Shown: positions 53,155 to 62,099 of the stretch, in pieces | Position numbering within the stretch: position 1 is the first letter of the stretch | Layout: each line of letters begins with the position of its first letter | Source of the DNA: Agrobacterium tumefaciens | GTDB lineage: Bacteria; Pseudomonadota; Alphaproteobacteria; Rhizobiales; Rhizobiaceae | Direction: 5' to 3' | DNA: 64,000 bases | NCBI GenBank assembly: GCA_025560025.1 | Contig: CP048486.1 | Coordinates: forward strand, 1,492,001 to 1,556,000 | Notes under the pieces: model-generated | The model's input: only the letters and a program-made list of their open reading frames with translations | What the model was told of the DNA's origin: nothing | Database searches by the model: none | Translations under genes and position numbers: made by a program

Positions 53155-53976
53155 TCAGGTCAGTGGCGCAGGGGCAGCGGGCGAAACCAGCGTCACTTTG
53201 CACTCCGTCGCTTTGAGCGAGGTCATCGCATCCTGCGAAATGCCGTTATCGGTGATGACCTCATCTATCTGCGAAATATCCGAAAGCGTGCAGAAACCGG
53301 GCGCTGCGAATTTCGAGCTGTCGACCAGAAGCACGGTCCTGCGGGCCGCGGCGATCATGGCGCGCTTGAGCGAGGCCACTTCCAGCGAGGTTTCCGTCAG
53401 CAGCGTGCCGGTAACAGCCGAAGCCCCCGTCATGCAGATATCGGCATGCAGCGTTTTGATGAAGCTTTCCCCCGGCTCGCCAGCAAGATGGCGATGCCCG
53501 GGCCGCACCGTGCCGCCCGGCAGGATGGTGCGCCAGGATTTGATGTCGGCGGCGAAATCGGCGATCTGCAGGCTGTTGGTCACCACCGTCAAGGGAAGGT
53601 CGCGTTCGGCGGCGGCCCGCACCGCCTCCATAACCGTCGAGGAGCTGTCGAAAATGACGCTGTCGCCGGCACTCAGCCGCTCCGCCGCCTCGCGGCCTAT
53701 CGCAACTTTTTCCGCGTGCTGAAGCGCGGCATTCACCGTCATCTCCCGTTCGAAGGTCGCACGCATCGGCTGCAGCAGATGCGCGCCGCCGTGGGTGCGC
53801 TCGAGATAGCCTTTTTCCACCAGATGCTCGAGATCACGCCGCACGGTCGATTGCGATCCGCCGATCGTATCCGCGAGCTCCTGAATGCCCGCCGCGCCAT
53901 TGATGCGCAGGTGCTCCAGAATAAGCGCCCGTCTTTTGGCGGGAACCATATCAACACGCTTGCTCGAAGACTCCAT
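53155..53976 (-). CDS. DeoR/GlpR family transcriptional regulator
   Basis: 273 aa. The N-terminal DeoR HTH is about residues 14-70 (IQELADTIGGSQSTVRRDLE, then YLERTHGGAHLL). The effector domain has IFDSSSTVMEAVRAA, the sugar-phosphate loop. The ATG at 53976 is preferred over an open extension to 54033; another ATG at 53949 would still leave the HTH complete. Last gene of the kinase/SDR/DeoR operon, 60 bp after the SDR. It probably represses the divergent promoter region 56090-56586 and responds to a phosphorylated ketose of the pathway (inference). Confidence 0.9.
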   Translation of the reverse strand: MESSSKRVDMVPAKRRALILEHLRINGAAGIQELADTIGGSQSTVRRDLEHLVEKGYLERTHGGAHLLQPMRATFEREMTVNAALQHAEKVAIGREAAERLSAGDSVIFDSSSTVMEAVRAAAERDLPLTVVTNSLQIADFAADIKSWRTILPGGTVRPGHRHLAGEPGESFIKTLHADICMTGASAVTGTLLTETSLEVASLKRAMIAAARRTVLLVDSSKFAAPGFCTLSDISQIDEVITDNGISQDAMTSLKATECKVTLVSPAAPAPLT

Positions 53977-54036
53977 ACAATCACCCGGTTTTCGGCCCGT
54001 AGAAACGCGCCGATTCTCTCCAATGTCCGTCAAGCT

Positions 54037-54810
54037 CTACCAAATCGTGTATCCGCAATCCACTGCAACGATTGTGCCCGTCATGGCGCTGGCGGCGTCC
54101 GAAGCCAGAAACAGAATGGGCGCGGCGATCTCATCCGGTCTTGCGACGCGCTTCATCGGCGTCATCTCCATCCAGACCGGCATCAGGGTTTCGTCTGAAA
54201 AGCCGCCGCGCGACATGACGGTGTCGACATAGGTGGGCGCAACGCAATTGACCCGAACGCCGCGCTCAGCCCATTCGCCCGCGAGGCAGCGCGTCATGTG
54301 GTGAACGGCGGCTTTGGCCGTGTTGTAATGCACTTGCCGCTGTGGCTTGTTGGAAATCAGTCCGGACATCGAACCGAGGGTGACGATGGAGCCGTGTCCG
54401 CGCGCCAGCATCGGCCGGGCAAATTCACGGCATGACCAGTAAGCGCCGTTGAGATCGACATCCACCACCTTCAGCCAGACCTCGTCGCTCATCTCTTCGC
54501 CCGGCGTGTCCGGCCAGGCGATGCCGGCATTGGCAATCAGGATGTCGACGGCGCCGAAGCGGTCGTTGGCGGCCCGCGCGGCCTCGGCGACGGCTTTCGC
54601 ATCCGTTACATTGAGCTGCATGGCATCCGCCGCATGGCCTCGTGCCTTCAGTTCCGACAGACCCGCCTCCAGCACTTCGGCATTCATGTCGGAAATGATG
54701 ACATGCGCGCCTGCTTCCGCCAGCGCTTGCGCCGTCGCAAGGCCGATGCCGCGCCCGCCCCCGGTGATGAAGGCAGTTTTTCCATCCAGACGAAATCGTT
54801 CGAGAAACAT
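54037..54810 (-). CDS. SDR family polyol/sugar dehydrogenase
   Basis: 257 aa classical SDR. The cofactor loop is TGGGRGIGLATA, an NNAG-type segment is IANAGIAWPD, the catalytic serine is in LGSMSGLISNKPQ and the Tyr-Lys pair is in YNTAKAA. The middle resembles D-arabinitol and sorbitol dehydrogenases of the SDR class. The open frame continues to 55071, but the ATG at 54810 has AGGAAAAACG just upstream and the standard N-terminus. It follows the ADP-dependent kinase gene by 10 bp and may oxidise a polyol to the ketose used by that kinase. Confidence 0.9.
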   Translation of the reverse strand: MFLERFRLDGKTAFITGGGRGIGLATAQALAEAGAHVIISDMNAEVLEAGLSELKARGHAADAMQLNVTDAKAVAEAARAANDRFGAVDILIANAGIAWPDTPGEEMSDEVWLKVVDVDLNGAYWSCREFARPMLARGHGSIVTLGSMSGLISNKPQRQVHYNTAKAAVHHMTRCLAGEWAERGVRVNCVAPTYVDTVMSRGGFSDETLMPVWMEMTPMKRVARPDEIAAPILFLASDAASAMTGTIVAVDCGYTIW

Positions 54811-54820
54811 CGTTTTTCCT

Positions 54821-56089
54821 TCAGGCCTGTTTGAGGGCGGCGGGGGCGGTTGCGACGCCGGGATTTCCGAGAACGAGAAGGCACCCGGCGGTGAAACTGT
54901 CGCCGAGGCCAAGCGTGGTGGCGGGCTTTTCAACATAGGGCGAAGCGCAGGCAACAAAGGTCCAGCGGCCTTTCCGCACGCGATTATCGAAGGGCAACGC
55001 GTGGAACTGCGCCAGCGCATCGGTACGGATCGCGTTTGCCGGCTCCCCATTGGCGGCCCGGGCGCTGGCAATGGCGCATCCGGCCATCAGCGCCAGTTCC
55101 TCCTCGTCGGGGTCGTTGCGTGTCACAGCTGCCGCCCAGGTGTCGGCATGCACGCAGACGCGGTCTATATCCAGCCGGTCTCCGAGAGCGATCAGCGCCT
55201 CCATCGGATGCTGGGCGGTGCTATCCATCGCCAGCAGTTCCGAATGACTCATGCCGAGCGAACTGATTGCGCCCCTGGCCTGATCGAGCAACTCGCTTAC
55301 GGCGTCCTGCGAAGCGTAACCGGCAAGCTCGAAATGCACCGTCTTCAAGCCCGCATCCATCCAGTCGCGGCTGAGCGCAAAGACATGGCGGGCGGCGTCG
55401 CCGACATTTTCCGCGGCCTCGTCATTGAGGCCGGACAGAAGGCCGGCGGCGGCGGTGGAGGCGCGCTTTCGTGATACCGCCTCAAATGCCGCATCATGCT
55501 GGATACCGCGATCGCAAAAACGCACGATGATGCGTGTCGAACGATTGGGCGTGAGCGCACCGATTGGCTTGCCCGCGGTGAATTCGAAGATGAATATTTC
55601 AGGGATATGCCGTTCTGTCGGCGTCACTTCCGCTGCGGTTTTAAGTGCATTGCCCTCGGCCAATAAAACGCCCGGTGGGATCTGGCGAAGCTGTTGCTCA
55701 TGGCGATCCTCCAGCGCCACCAGGGAGGCGACGCCGAGCCGCGAAAGCACCCAGGCGGCCTGCGGGCCGGTGCCGCCCAGCGCGTAGCGAACATCCAGAT
55801 GATCGCGCAGCCATTGCGGGCCGTCCACCCAGTCGGCGCGTACTTCACCGCCGATACCCTTTGCGGCGCGCGCCAGCAACATGGCGGCGAATTGACCCGC
55901 CGGCGTTTCGGCTGGAGCATTAAGAAGCGGCTGCATATTGTGCATGTCGACCCGTGCATCGACACAGGTGGACATGCCGCACAAGAACAGCCCCGCCCGC
56001 GAAAGCGCCGATGTTCCAATCGGGCCGGAGCGCGGATCGGCGAGCGCAGCATAACGCTCCCCCCAGTCGCCTGTAAAAACGTCACCCAT
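54821..56089 (-). CDS. ADP-dependent phosphofructokinase/glucokinase family sugar kinase
   Basis: 422 aa, of the ADP-specific kinase family best known from archaeal glycolysis and rare in bacteria. Matches include ALGGTGPQAAWVLSRLGV (sugar-binding glycine motif), IFIFEF, TVHFELAGYA and the catalytic C-terminal motif TLGLGDSFTAGCLL, in which the Asp is the general base. The ATG at 56089 with GGAG 10 bp upstream is preferred over a GTG at 56110. First gene of a minus-strand operon with an SDR and DeoR regulator, divergent from a class I aldolase. A role phosphorylating a ketose or ketose phosphate is inferred; whether ADP or ATP is the donor cannot be read from sequence. Confidence 0.88.
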   Translation of the reverse strand: MGDVFTGDWGERYAALADPRSGPIGTSALSRAGLFLCGMSTCVDARVDMHNMQPLLNAPAETPAGQFAAMLLARAAKGIGGEVRADWVDGPQWLRDHLDVRYALGGTGPQAAWVLSRLGVASLVALEDRHEQQLRQIPPGVLLAEGNALKTAAEVTPTERHIPEIFIFEFTAGKPIGALTPNRSTRIIVRFCDRGIQHDAAFEAVSRKRASTAAAGLLSGLNDEAAENVGDAARHVFALSRDWMDAGLKTVHFELAGYASQDAVSELLDQARGAISSLGMSHSELLAMDSTAQHPMEALIALGDRLDIDRVCVHADTWAAAVTRNDPDEEELALMAGCAIASARAANGEPANAIRTDALAQFHALPFDNRVRKGRWTFVACASPYVEKPATTLGLGDSFTAGCLLVLGNPGVATAPAALKQA

Positions 56090-56586
56090 AGCCGAGTATC
56101 TCCTCCTCACGCGGCAATGATGTCAATTGCTACCATTATCTCTCAAATCGTCAACGAGATTTTGCGCTGAAAATGCTATTTTGCCAGAATTTGCGCAATG
56201 CAGCGCATTTTTAAAGCGGCGCAGCACATGTTTTGCGCATGCGAACGTCTTGGGTAGCGTATTGACCGCTAATTTGCCAAAAATAAAGACATTTCAAGCG
56301 TGTGGGCAGACGCCCATTGTGGCGCTGATGTTTTGTTGATGTGGCACGAAAAGACGCTGGAAGACGTTTGGACGAGTAATTTAAAATATTGATTTCTTTT
56401 TATAAAACTCGAACTTTGGAAACTTTGAGTCCTATCCTTCGGTCAAGAATATGGGGTGAGCCGCCTTCTTTTAGAGAGAAAAAGATAGCTATTGACAGAA
56501 TATGAGAAGTGGCCGTTTATAAATGCAAGTCTGCGGTCGCAATAGAAGCGCTGGCAGCCGAACTCCAACATTCATTGAGGGCTACG
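56090..56586. promoter_or_regulatory. 497 bp AT-rich divergent regulatory region with repeated TTTGCGC motif
   Basis: No supportable gene between the kinase and aldolase genes. The heptamer TTTGCGC occurs three times in the same orientation, at 56161, 56190 and 56232, and GCGCATTT near 56213 is an inverted partner. These may be operators for the local DeoR protein. The right half (56350-56480) is strongly AT-rich and should hold the aldolase-operon promoter. Codons just upstream of 56587 are open in frame to 56509, but GAGGG before the ATG at 56587 marks the real start. Confidence 0.5.
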
Positions 56587-57603
56587 ATGGTCACGAGACT
56601 CGACAGAAAACTGGCGAATATTCGCGCAGGGCGTTACAAACCGACTGATTTTATCATTGCCGATGCAAAGGACAGCGATGTCGGCGCGGGTGTCTCCGCC
56701 ACCGGTTTCGATTATTCCGTCAAGCCGCCCCGCCGTCGCACCCGCCAGGAATTCATCACCCAGATCGAGGAGATCATCGACCAGGACGTGGTCGACATCA
56801 TGCTGGTGTCGCAGTCCAATCTCGATCTGCTGGACGAGCGCGGCGCGTTTTCCGGCAGCGAGGTGAAACCGGCCATTCGCGGCAATCTCGAAAGCATGTG
56901 CTGGGGTGGCGTGCGGCATGGCACCTATACACAGTCGCCATCCGTGCCGTTCCGCGATACGGGCCTTGCCCGCGCCATCGCCAACTATCCGACCTCGGGC
57001 ACCGATCTCTGCCTTTATTCGGTGTGCTTCACCAACGATCTTGACCGCGACATATGCACGCTGAAAGCTTTCGCCGAGTTCCGCGCCGAAGCATCGAAGC
57101 ACAATTTCAAATATTTCTACGAGGTCTTCAACCCGAATGTCGATATCGGCCTGACGCGCGAACAGACCGGCGAGTTTGTCAATGACCACATCATCAAGTC
57201 ACTGGCGAGCGTGCCGCGTGCCGAACGGCCGCTGTTTCTCAAGATGCCCTATAATGGGCCGAAGGCGCTGGAGGAACTCGCCTCGTTCGATTCCGAGCTG
57301 ATCGTCGGCGTGCTTGGCGGCGGAGCGGGCACCACCCGCGATACGTTCGAGCTGGTGGCGCAGTCGGAGCGTTACGGTGCGCGGCTCGCGCTGTTCGGGC
57401 GCAAGATCAATCTGGCTGAAGCACCGCTCAATCTGATCGTGCTGATGCGCGCGGTTGCCGACGGCGCCCTGAAGCCGGAAGAGGCGGTTCGCGCCTATCA
57501 TGGCGAGCTGCAGACACTGGGGCTTTCCCCAGTACGCCCGCTCGCGGACGACCGCGTCATTACCGAGGACGTGCTGAAAGCGGCGGCGGCCAAGGCGGCC
57601 TGA
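56587..57603 (+). CDS. DhnA/FbaB-like class I aldolase family protein
   Basis: 338 aa TIM-barrel protein. The C-terminal half matches the class I aldolase (DhnA/FbaB) pattern: FLKMPYNGPKAL at about residues 220-231 has the lysine expected to form the Schiff base, GVLGGGAGTTRDTFEL is the phosphate-binding strand, and FGRKINLAEAPL corresponds to the GRNIFQxxxP motif. The N-terminal FIIADAKDSDVGAGV takes the place of the usual DQRGS. It would split a ketose phosphate into two three-carbon (or C3 plus C2) units. First gene of the CUT1 transporter operon, divergent from the ADP-dependent kinase. Substrate unknown. Confidence 0.85.
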   Translation: MVTRLDRKLANIRAGRYKPTDFIIADAKDSDVGAGVSATGFDYSVKPPRRRTRQEFITQIEEIIDQDVVDIMLVSQSNLDLLDERGAFSGSEVKPAIRGNLESMCWGGVRHGTYTQSPSVPFRDTGLARAIANYPTSGTDLCLYSVCFTNDLDRDICTLKAFAEFRAEASKHNFKYFYEVFNPNVDIGLTREQTGEFVNDHIIKSLASVPRAERPLFLKMPYNGPKALEELASFDSELIVGVLGGGAGTTRDTFELVAQSERYGARLALFGRKINLAEAPLNLIVLMRAVADGALKPEEAVRAYHGELQTLGLSPVRPLADDRVITEDVLKAAAAKAA

Positions 57604-57675
57604 TAGCTGCCGGGTTTCGAGTGAACGCGGCTCTGGGGAGGGCCGCGACAAAATCGGGCGGCAGGTCCGCCGGCA

Positions 57676-57702
57676 TCTTTAAACAATGCGTCTTTAAACA
57701 AT
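57676..57702 (+). repeat. Tandem 12 bp direct repeat before the binding-protein gene
   Basis: TCTTTAAACAAT occurs twice (57676-57687 and 57691-57702) with a 3-base spacer, giving a 15 bp period. It ends 2 bp before the AAAGGGAGG ribosome site of the binding-protein gene. It could be a regulator site or the trace of a small duplication. Confidence 0.55.
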
Positions 57703-57714
57703 AAAGGGAGGAAT

Positions 57715-59004
57715 ATGATGAGGAAGACGTTGTTTCTTGCAACGACAGTTCTGACTGCCGTTCTGTCCGCTGCTGTTGCGAGTGCCGCGCAGAAAGAAGT
57801 GACCGTATGGTCATGGTTCGTGCAAAGCACCATGAAGAAGTCGATCGCGGCCTTCGAGAAGGCCCATCCAGACGTGAAGGTGAACTACACCTATTACAAT
57901 TATTCACCGGAATATATCACCGCGCTGAAGGCGGCTGCGGCATCCGGGAGTTTGCCTGACATCATCGGCCTGCAGCCGGGGTCCCTCACACAGCAATATC
58001 GCGATAATCTCGAGCCCGTAAACGACCGCGCCGCCAAACAATGGGGTGCAACATGGGAGGAGAAGATTTTCCCCGTCAACCGCAAACAGATGTTGATGGG
58101 CAATCCCGTCGGCGACAAGAATTTCTACATCATTCCCCAGGAATCGCAGGTTCTCTGCATCTGGTATAACCGCAAGCTCTTCGAAAAACACAATATCGCT
58201 GTGCCGAAGACCTATGCGGAACTGAAGGCTGCCGCCAAGACGCTGAGCGATAACGGCCTCATCCCGATGTTTCAGGGTGCTGCGGACGGCTGGCAGAACG
58301 AAAACGTCTTCCTGATGCTCGCCAACCAGTTTTCCCCCGGCATCGTCGACAAGGCGCAGGCGGGTGAAACGCCGTGGACCGCGCCGGAGCTGGTGGCTGC
58401 CATGAAGGCGTGGAAGGGCCTCTTCGATGACGGCATCTTCCAGCAGGGTGCGCTTGGCGCGCATGCCTATCCGACCGGCGCACAGCTCTTCGCACAGGGC
58501 AAGGTGGGCATGATGGCGCTTGGCTCCTGGTGGATGCAGGAAAGCAAGTTCCCGCCGCCGCTCTCCGAATATGTACAGAACATGGACGGGTTCGACTTCT
58601 TCTACATGCCTCCCGTCAAGGAGGGTAACAAGGCAAGCCCGCCGGTCGGCGGCATCGACATTGGTTACGGCCTGACGAAGAATGGCGGCAAGAATGACGC
58701 CGCATGGACCTTCCTTGCCGAACTGACCAATGGTGTCGGTCTGCAGGAGGCGCTGAACGACCTGAACGATCTGCCGGCCTTCGAAGGCCATACGCCGAAG
58801 GGCGATATTACCGACCACGTCAAGCAATTGTCGGCGCGGTTCATGGCAGATCTGCCCAAGGCCGAAAACCAGCGCTTTTCTTCGCCGGCAGTGGCCGAGG
58901 CGCTGGACAACGCCCTGGCGGGCGTATCCGCTGGCAGCATCGAAGCCGAGGCTGCGCTGGCCAAGGTGGACGAGGCGACCAAAAAAGCGCTCGCGTCCAA
59001 GTGA
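57715..59004 (+). CDS. Sugar ABC transporter substrate-binding protein (CUT1, MalE-like)
   Basis: 429 aa periplasmic protein of SBP family 1. The signal peptide is about 1-25 (MMRKTLFLATTVLTAVLSAA, then VASA). The mature start QKEVTVWSWF and blocks DIIGLQPGSLTQQY, TPWTAPELVAAMKAWKGLFD and VGMMALGSWW are typical. It carries a strong GGGAGG ribosome site. Ligand unknown; relatives bind polyols, disaccharides or glycerol phosphates. It lies 111 bp after the aldolase gene, with the tandem repeat in the gap. Confidence 0.93.
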   Translation: MMRKTLFLATTVLTAVLSAAVASAAQKEVTVWSWFVQSTMKKSIAAFEKAHPDVKVNYTYYNYSPEYITALKAAAASGSLPDIIGLQPGSLTQQYRDNLEPVNDRAAKQWGATWEEKIFPVNRKQMLMGNPVGDKNFYIIPQESQVLCIWYNRKLFEKHNIAVPKTYAELKAAAKTLSDNGLIPMFQGAADGWQNENVFLMLANQFSPGIVDKAQAGETPWTAPELVAAMKAWKGLFDDGIFQQGALGAHAYPTGAQLFAQGKVGMMALGSWWMQESKFPPPLSEYVQNMDGFDFFYMPPVKEGNKASPPVGGIDIGYGLTKNGGKNDAAWTFLAELTNGVGLQEALNDLNDLPAFEGHTPKGDITDHVKQLSARFMADLPKAENQRFSSPAVAEALDNALAGVSAGSIEAEAALAKVDEATKKALASK

Positions 59005-59020
59005 CAGGCGGCCTCAAGAT

Positions 59021-59094
59021 GCCGGGCGCTGCCAAATGCGCCCGGCGGGTTGAAGCGCATCGACCAAGACAAGACCTCCCAGGTGCGCTTCAAC
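59021..59094 (+). terminator. Two strong hairpins after the MalE-like gene
   Basis: First stem GCCGGGCGC/GCGCCCGGC (59021-59029 with 59038-59046, 8-base loop). Second stem GTTGAAGCGCA/TGCGCTTCAAC (59049-59059 with 59084-59094, 24-base loop). Both are perfect and fill the 145 bp gap between the binding-protein stop and the first permease. Neither is followed by a U tract. As after oppA, they probably protect the upstream message or reduce read-through. Confidence 0.6.
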
Positions 59095-59149
59095 ACCTTT
59101 CGATGCCGTTTCGTTTGAGGGCGGCGTGATTATCAATCGGTGAGAACCC

Positions 59150-60088
59150 ATGCGTGCAGAAGTTTTAAGGGCCGGCGCTACGCCTGTTATCATTGAACGC
59201 AGCAGAGTTTCGAGGACGTCCATGCTTTATGTCTTCGCCCTTCCTGCCGTTCTGCTGTTCGTCGTTTTCATTGCCTATCCAATCCTTTGGGTGACGGGAC
59301 AGAGCTTCTATGCGGCTTCCGGCGAGGCACGCAGCTTTGCGGGGTTTTCGAATTACGCCACGGTTCTTGGTGACCCCACCTTCTGGATCGTCGTGCGCAA
59401 CATGGCGCTCTGGGGTGTCATCACCATTCCGGTCCAGATGCTGGTGGGCGGGGTGCTCGCCTGGTTCATCGAACGGCACACGGACCGTCTGCGCGGTTTC
59501 TTCCGCACCATGTTCTTCCTGCCCGTCGTCACCTCCGTTTCGGTGGTCAGTCTCGTCTGGGTGCAGATTTACGCGCCCTATTACGGCATCGCGCAGGAAT
59601 ATCTGAAATATGCCGGCATCGTCATGTCGACCTCGCCGATCGGCGATCCCAAAACGGCGATCTATGCCCTCATCGTTGTCAACATCTGGCAATGGACCGG
59701 GTTTTCCATGCTGATGTATATCGCCGGCATCGCCAACATGCCGTCTGAAGTGCTGGATGCGGCGCGCATCGATGGCGCGAAGGGTTTGAAACTCGCCGCC
59801 CATGTTGTGGTTCCCATGCTGGCGCCCGCCACGAAATCGTTGCTGCTTCTCGGCGTCATCGGCACGCTTCAGACCTTTCCCATCGTGCATCTGATGACCG
59901 GCGGCGGCCCGAACCGGGCAAGCGAGGTTTTCGGCACCTTCATCTTCAAGCAGAGCTTTGTGCTGGGCGATACCGGCAGCGGTGCAGCACTTTCCGTGAT
60001 CGTTCTTGTCGTGGCGCTTGGCCTCTCGCTGCTGCAGATCGCAGCACTTGGCGCGCGGCTGACGCCTGCCGGAAAGGATCGGTCATGA
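59150..60088 (+). CDS. Sugar ABC transporter permease (CUT1, MalF-like)
   Basis: 312 aa inner-membrane permease with about six helices. The first begins at about residue 25 (LYVFALPAVLLFVVFIAYPI), and the coupling loop is EVLDAARIDGAKGLKLAAHVV. The ATG at 59150 gives a 24-residue cytoplasmic tail; an ATG at 59222 just before the first helix is an alternative. It overlaps the second permease by ATGA. Confidence 0.92.
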   Translation: MRAEVLRAGATPVIIERSRVSRTSMLYVFALPAVLLFVVFIAYPILWVTGQSFYAASGEARSFAGFSNYATVLGDPTFWIVVRNMALWGVITIPVQMLVGGVLAWFIERHTDRLRGFFRTMFFLPVVTSVSVVSLVWVQIYAPYYGIAQEYLKYAGIVMSTSPIGDPKTAIYALIVVNIWQWTGFSMLMYIAGIANMPSEVLDAARIDGAKGLKLAAHVVVPMLAPATKSLLLLGVIGTLQTFPIVHLMTGGGPNRASEVFGTFIFKQSFVLGDTGSGAALSVIVLVVALGLSLLQIAALGARLTPAGKDRS

Positions 60089-60918
60089 CGGCTTTTGCCC
60101 GCAACCGCGCACGCGGCCTTCTCGTTCATGCGGTGCTGTTCATCGTGCTCGGCATCTGGATGGTCCCGCAGGTCTATATGCTGTCCGTGGGGCTGAGAAC
60201 GCCGGCGCAGGCTTTTGACGCCGCGCTCTTCACATGGCCCGTGACCTTCGACAATTTCATCACCGTCATCCGCGACAATCCGCTCGGCGGCATCTTCCTG
60301 AACAGCCTGATCGTGACGGTCGCGACGGTGGCGATCGTGGTCGCCGTATCATCGCTTTTTGCTTTTTCCATCGCCATCCTTCGGCTCAAAGGCACGCTGT
60401 TCCTCTACACCACGCTTCTGACCACGCTGATGGTGCCGCTTGCCTCGATGGTGTTGCCGCTTGCCATTCTCCTGAAGAATTTCGGCTGGGTGAACACCTA
60501 TATCGGCCTCATATTGCCCTATGCCGCCCTTGGCGTGCCCTTCGCCATGGTCATCCTGAAATCCTTCATGGAAGACGTACCGCGTGAATTGTTCGAGGCG
60601 GCCAAGGTGGATGGCTGCAACGCCTGGCAGACCTACTGGCATGTGGCGCTGCCGCTGGTGCGCCCGGCGCTGGTTTTCGTCACCATCTGGCAGTTCATCG
60701 TCACCTGGAACGAATTTTTCTTGGCGCTGATCGTGCTGACGAAAAGCGAGATGAAGACGCTCACCATCGTGCCCATGCAATATTCCGGCCTTTACATGGC
60801 CAATCCCGGCGCGCTGTTTGCGGTGCTGACCCTGATCGCGCTTCCCCTCATTCTTCTTTATGTGCTGGTGCAGCGCGCCTTCGTGCGTGGCCTGACTGCC
60901 GGTGCGGTGAAAGGCTAG
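60085..60918 (+). CDS. Sugar ABC transporter permease (CUT1, MalG-like)
   Basis: 277 aa inner-membrane permease. One helix near the N-terminus (ARGLLVHAVLFIVLGIWMVP) leads to the periplasmic loop, and the coupling loop ELFEAAKVDGCNAWQTYWHV near residue 170 matches MalG. It overlaps the first permease by 4 bp and is followed by the ATPase gene after 4 bp, so the three membrane-complex genes are tightly coupled. Confidence 0.93.
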   Translation: MTAFARNRARGLLVHAVLFIVLGIWMVPQVYMLSVGLRTPAQAFDAALFTWPVTFDNFITVIRDNPLGGIFLNSLIVTVATVAIVVAVSSLFAFSIAILRLKGTLFLYTTLLTTLMVPLASMVLPLAILLKNFGWVNTYIGLILPYAALGVPFAMVILKSFMEDVPRELFEAAKVDGCNAWQTYWHVALPLVRPALVFVTIWQFIVTWNEFFLALIVLTKSEMKTLTIVPMQYSGLYMANPGALFAVLTLIALPLILLYVLVQRAFVRGLTAGAVKG

Positions 60919-60922
60919 ACCC

Positions 60923-62047
60923 ATGGCGACGCTTTCGATCGACAAAATCACCAAGGCCTTCGGCAGCCTGACGGTCATTCCCGAATTGTCGCTGACCATA
61001 GAGGATGGCGAATTCTGCGTGCTGGTCGGCCCCTCCGGTTGCGGAAAATCGACGCTGCTGCGCATCATCGCCGGGCTGGAGCCGATCAGCTCGGGCCGCG
61101 TGCTGGTGGATGGCGCGGATATGAGCGATGCCGAGCCGCCCGAACGCGGCGTGGCCATGGTCTTCCAGTCCTATGCGCTTTATCCGCATATGGATGTTGC
61201 CCGCAATATCGGCTTCGGGCTGGAAATCGCCCGGACGCCTACGGCTGAAATCGGCGAGCGGGTGGGCCGGGCAGCCGGGAAACTCAAGCTTTCGAACTAT
61301 CTGAAACGCAAGCCGCGCGAATTGTCCGGCGGTCAGCGCCAGCGTGTCGCCATCGGCCGGGCGATGACGCGCAAGCCGAAGCTGTTCCTGCTCGATGAAC
61401 CGCTTTCCAACCTCGATGCGGCCCTGCGCGTCGGCATGCGGGTGGAAATCGCACGGCTGAAGGCGGAACTCGGCTGCACGATGATCTATGTCACACATGA
61501 CCAGGTGGAAGCGATGACGCTTGCCGACAAGATCGTCGTCATGAATGGCGGTCGCATCGAGCAGATCGGCTCGCCGCTTGCGCTCTACCAGCGTCCCGCC
61601 AATCTTTTCGTCGCGGGCTTCATCGGCTCGCCCGCCATGAACCTTCTGAAAGCGCGCGTTGTCGCCGTTGCAGAAGGCATCGCCACCGTGTCTCTCGCCG
61701 CTGGTCCCTCCCTCAATATTGCTGTTTCAAGGCCGCTTGAGTCCGGTGACACCGTAACCCTCGGCATCCGCCCCGAACATATTGCAATCGGTGAAGGGCA
61801 GGGCGGACAGTCCTATCAGATGAAAGCGACGATGGTCGAACTGCTCGGCAGCGATACTTTCATCCATGTCCGCGAGGGCGAGGAAACCATCACCATAAGA
61901 GACAGTTTTGGCCGCATGGTGCGCGCGGGAGACCGCATATCCATGTCATTCCCGGCCGCCGCCTGCCATCTGTTCGATGCGAACGGGCAGAGAGTGTCGC
62001 GGGATATGAAGAACCCGCAGGAAACTGAACCGGGGCGGATCAATTGA
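60923..62047 (+). CDS. Sugar ABC transporter ATP-binding protein (CUT1, MalK/UgpC-like)
   Basis: 374 aa. Walker A GPSGCGKSTLLRII, signature [15 protein letters not shown], Walker B LFLLDEPLSNLDAALR, switch histidine in VTHDQVEAM. The C-terminal TOBE domain (LGIRPEHIAIGEG) is that of multi-sugar ATPases. It completes a full CUT1 importer (binding protein, two permeases, ATPase), followed by the SDR gene 52 bp later. Confidence 0.94.
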   Translation: MATLSIDKITKAFGSLTVIPELSLTIEDGEFCVLVGPSGCGKSTLLRIIAGLEPISSGRVLVDGADMSDAEPPERGVAMVFQSYALYPHMDVARNIGFGLEIARTPTAEIGERVGRAAGKLKLSNYLKRKPRELSGGQRQRVAIGRAMTRKPKLFLLDEPLSNLDAALRVGMRVEIARLKAELGCTMIYVTHDQVEAMTLADKIVVMNGGRIEQIGSPLALYQRPANLFVAGFIGSPAMNLLKARVVAVAEGIATVSLAAGPSLNIAVSRPLESGDTVTLGIRPEHIAIGEGQGGQSYQMKATMVELLGSDTFIHVREGEETITIRDSFGRMVRAGDRISMSFPAAACHLFDANGQRVSRDMKNPQETEPGRIN

Positions 62048-62099
62048 AACGTTGTGAAGGGTGCGGAATCTTCGGCACCATGAGGGAGGAAGACGGGAA

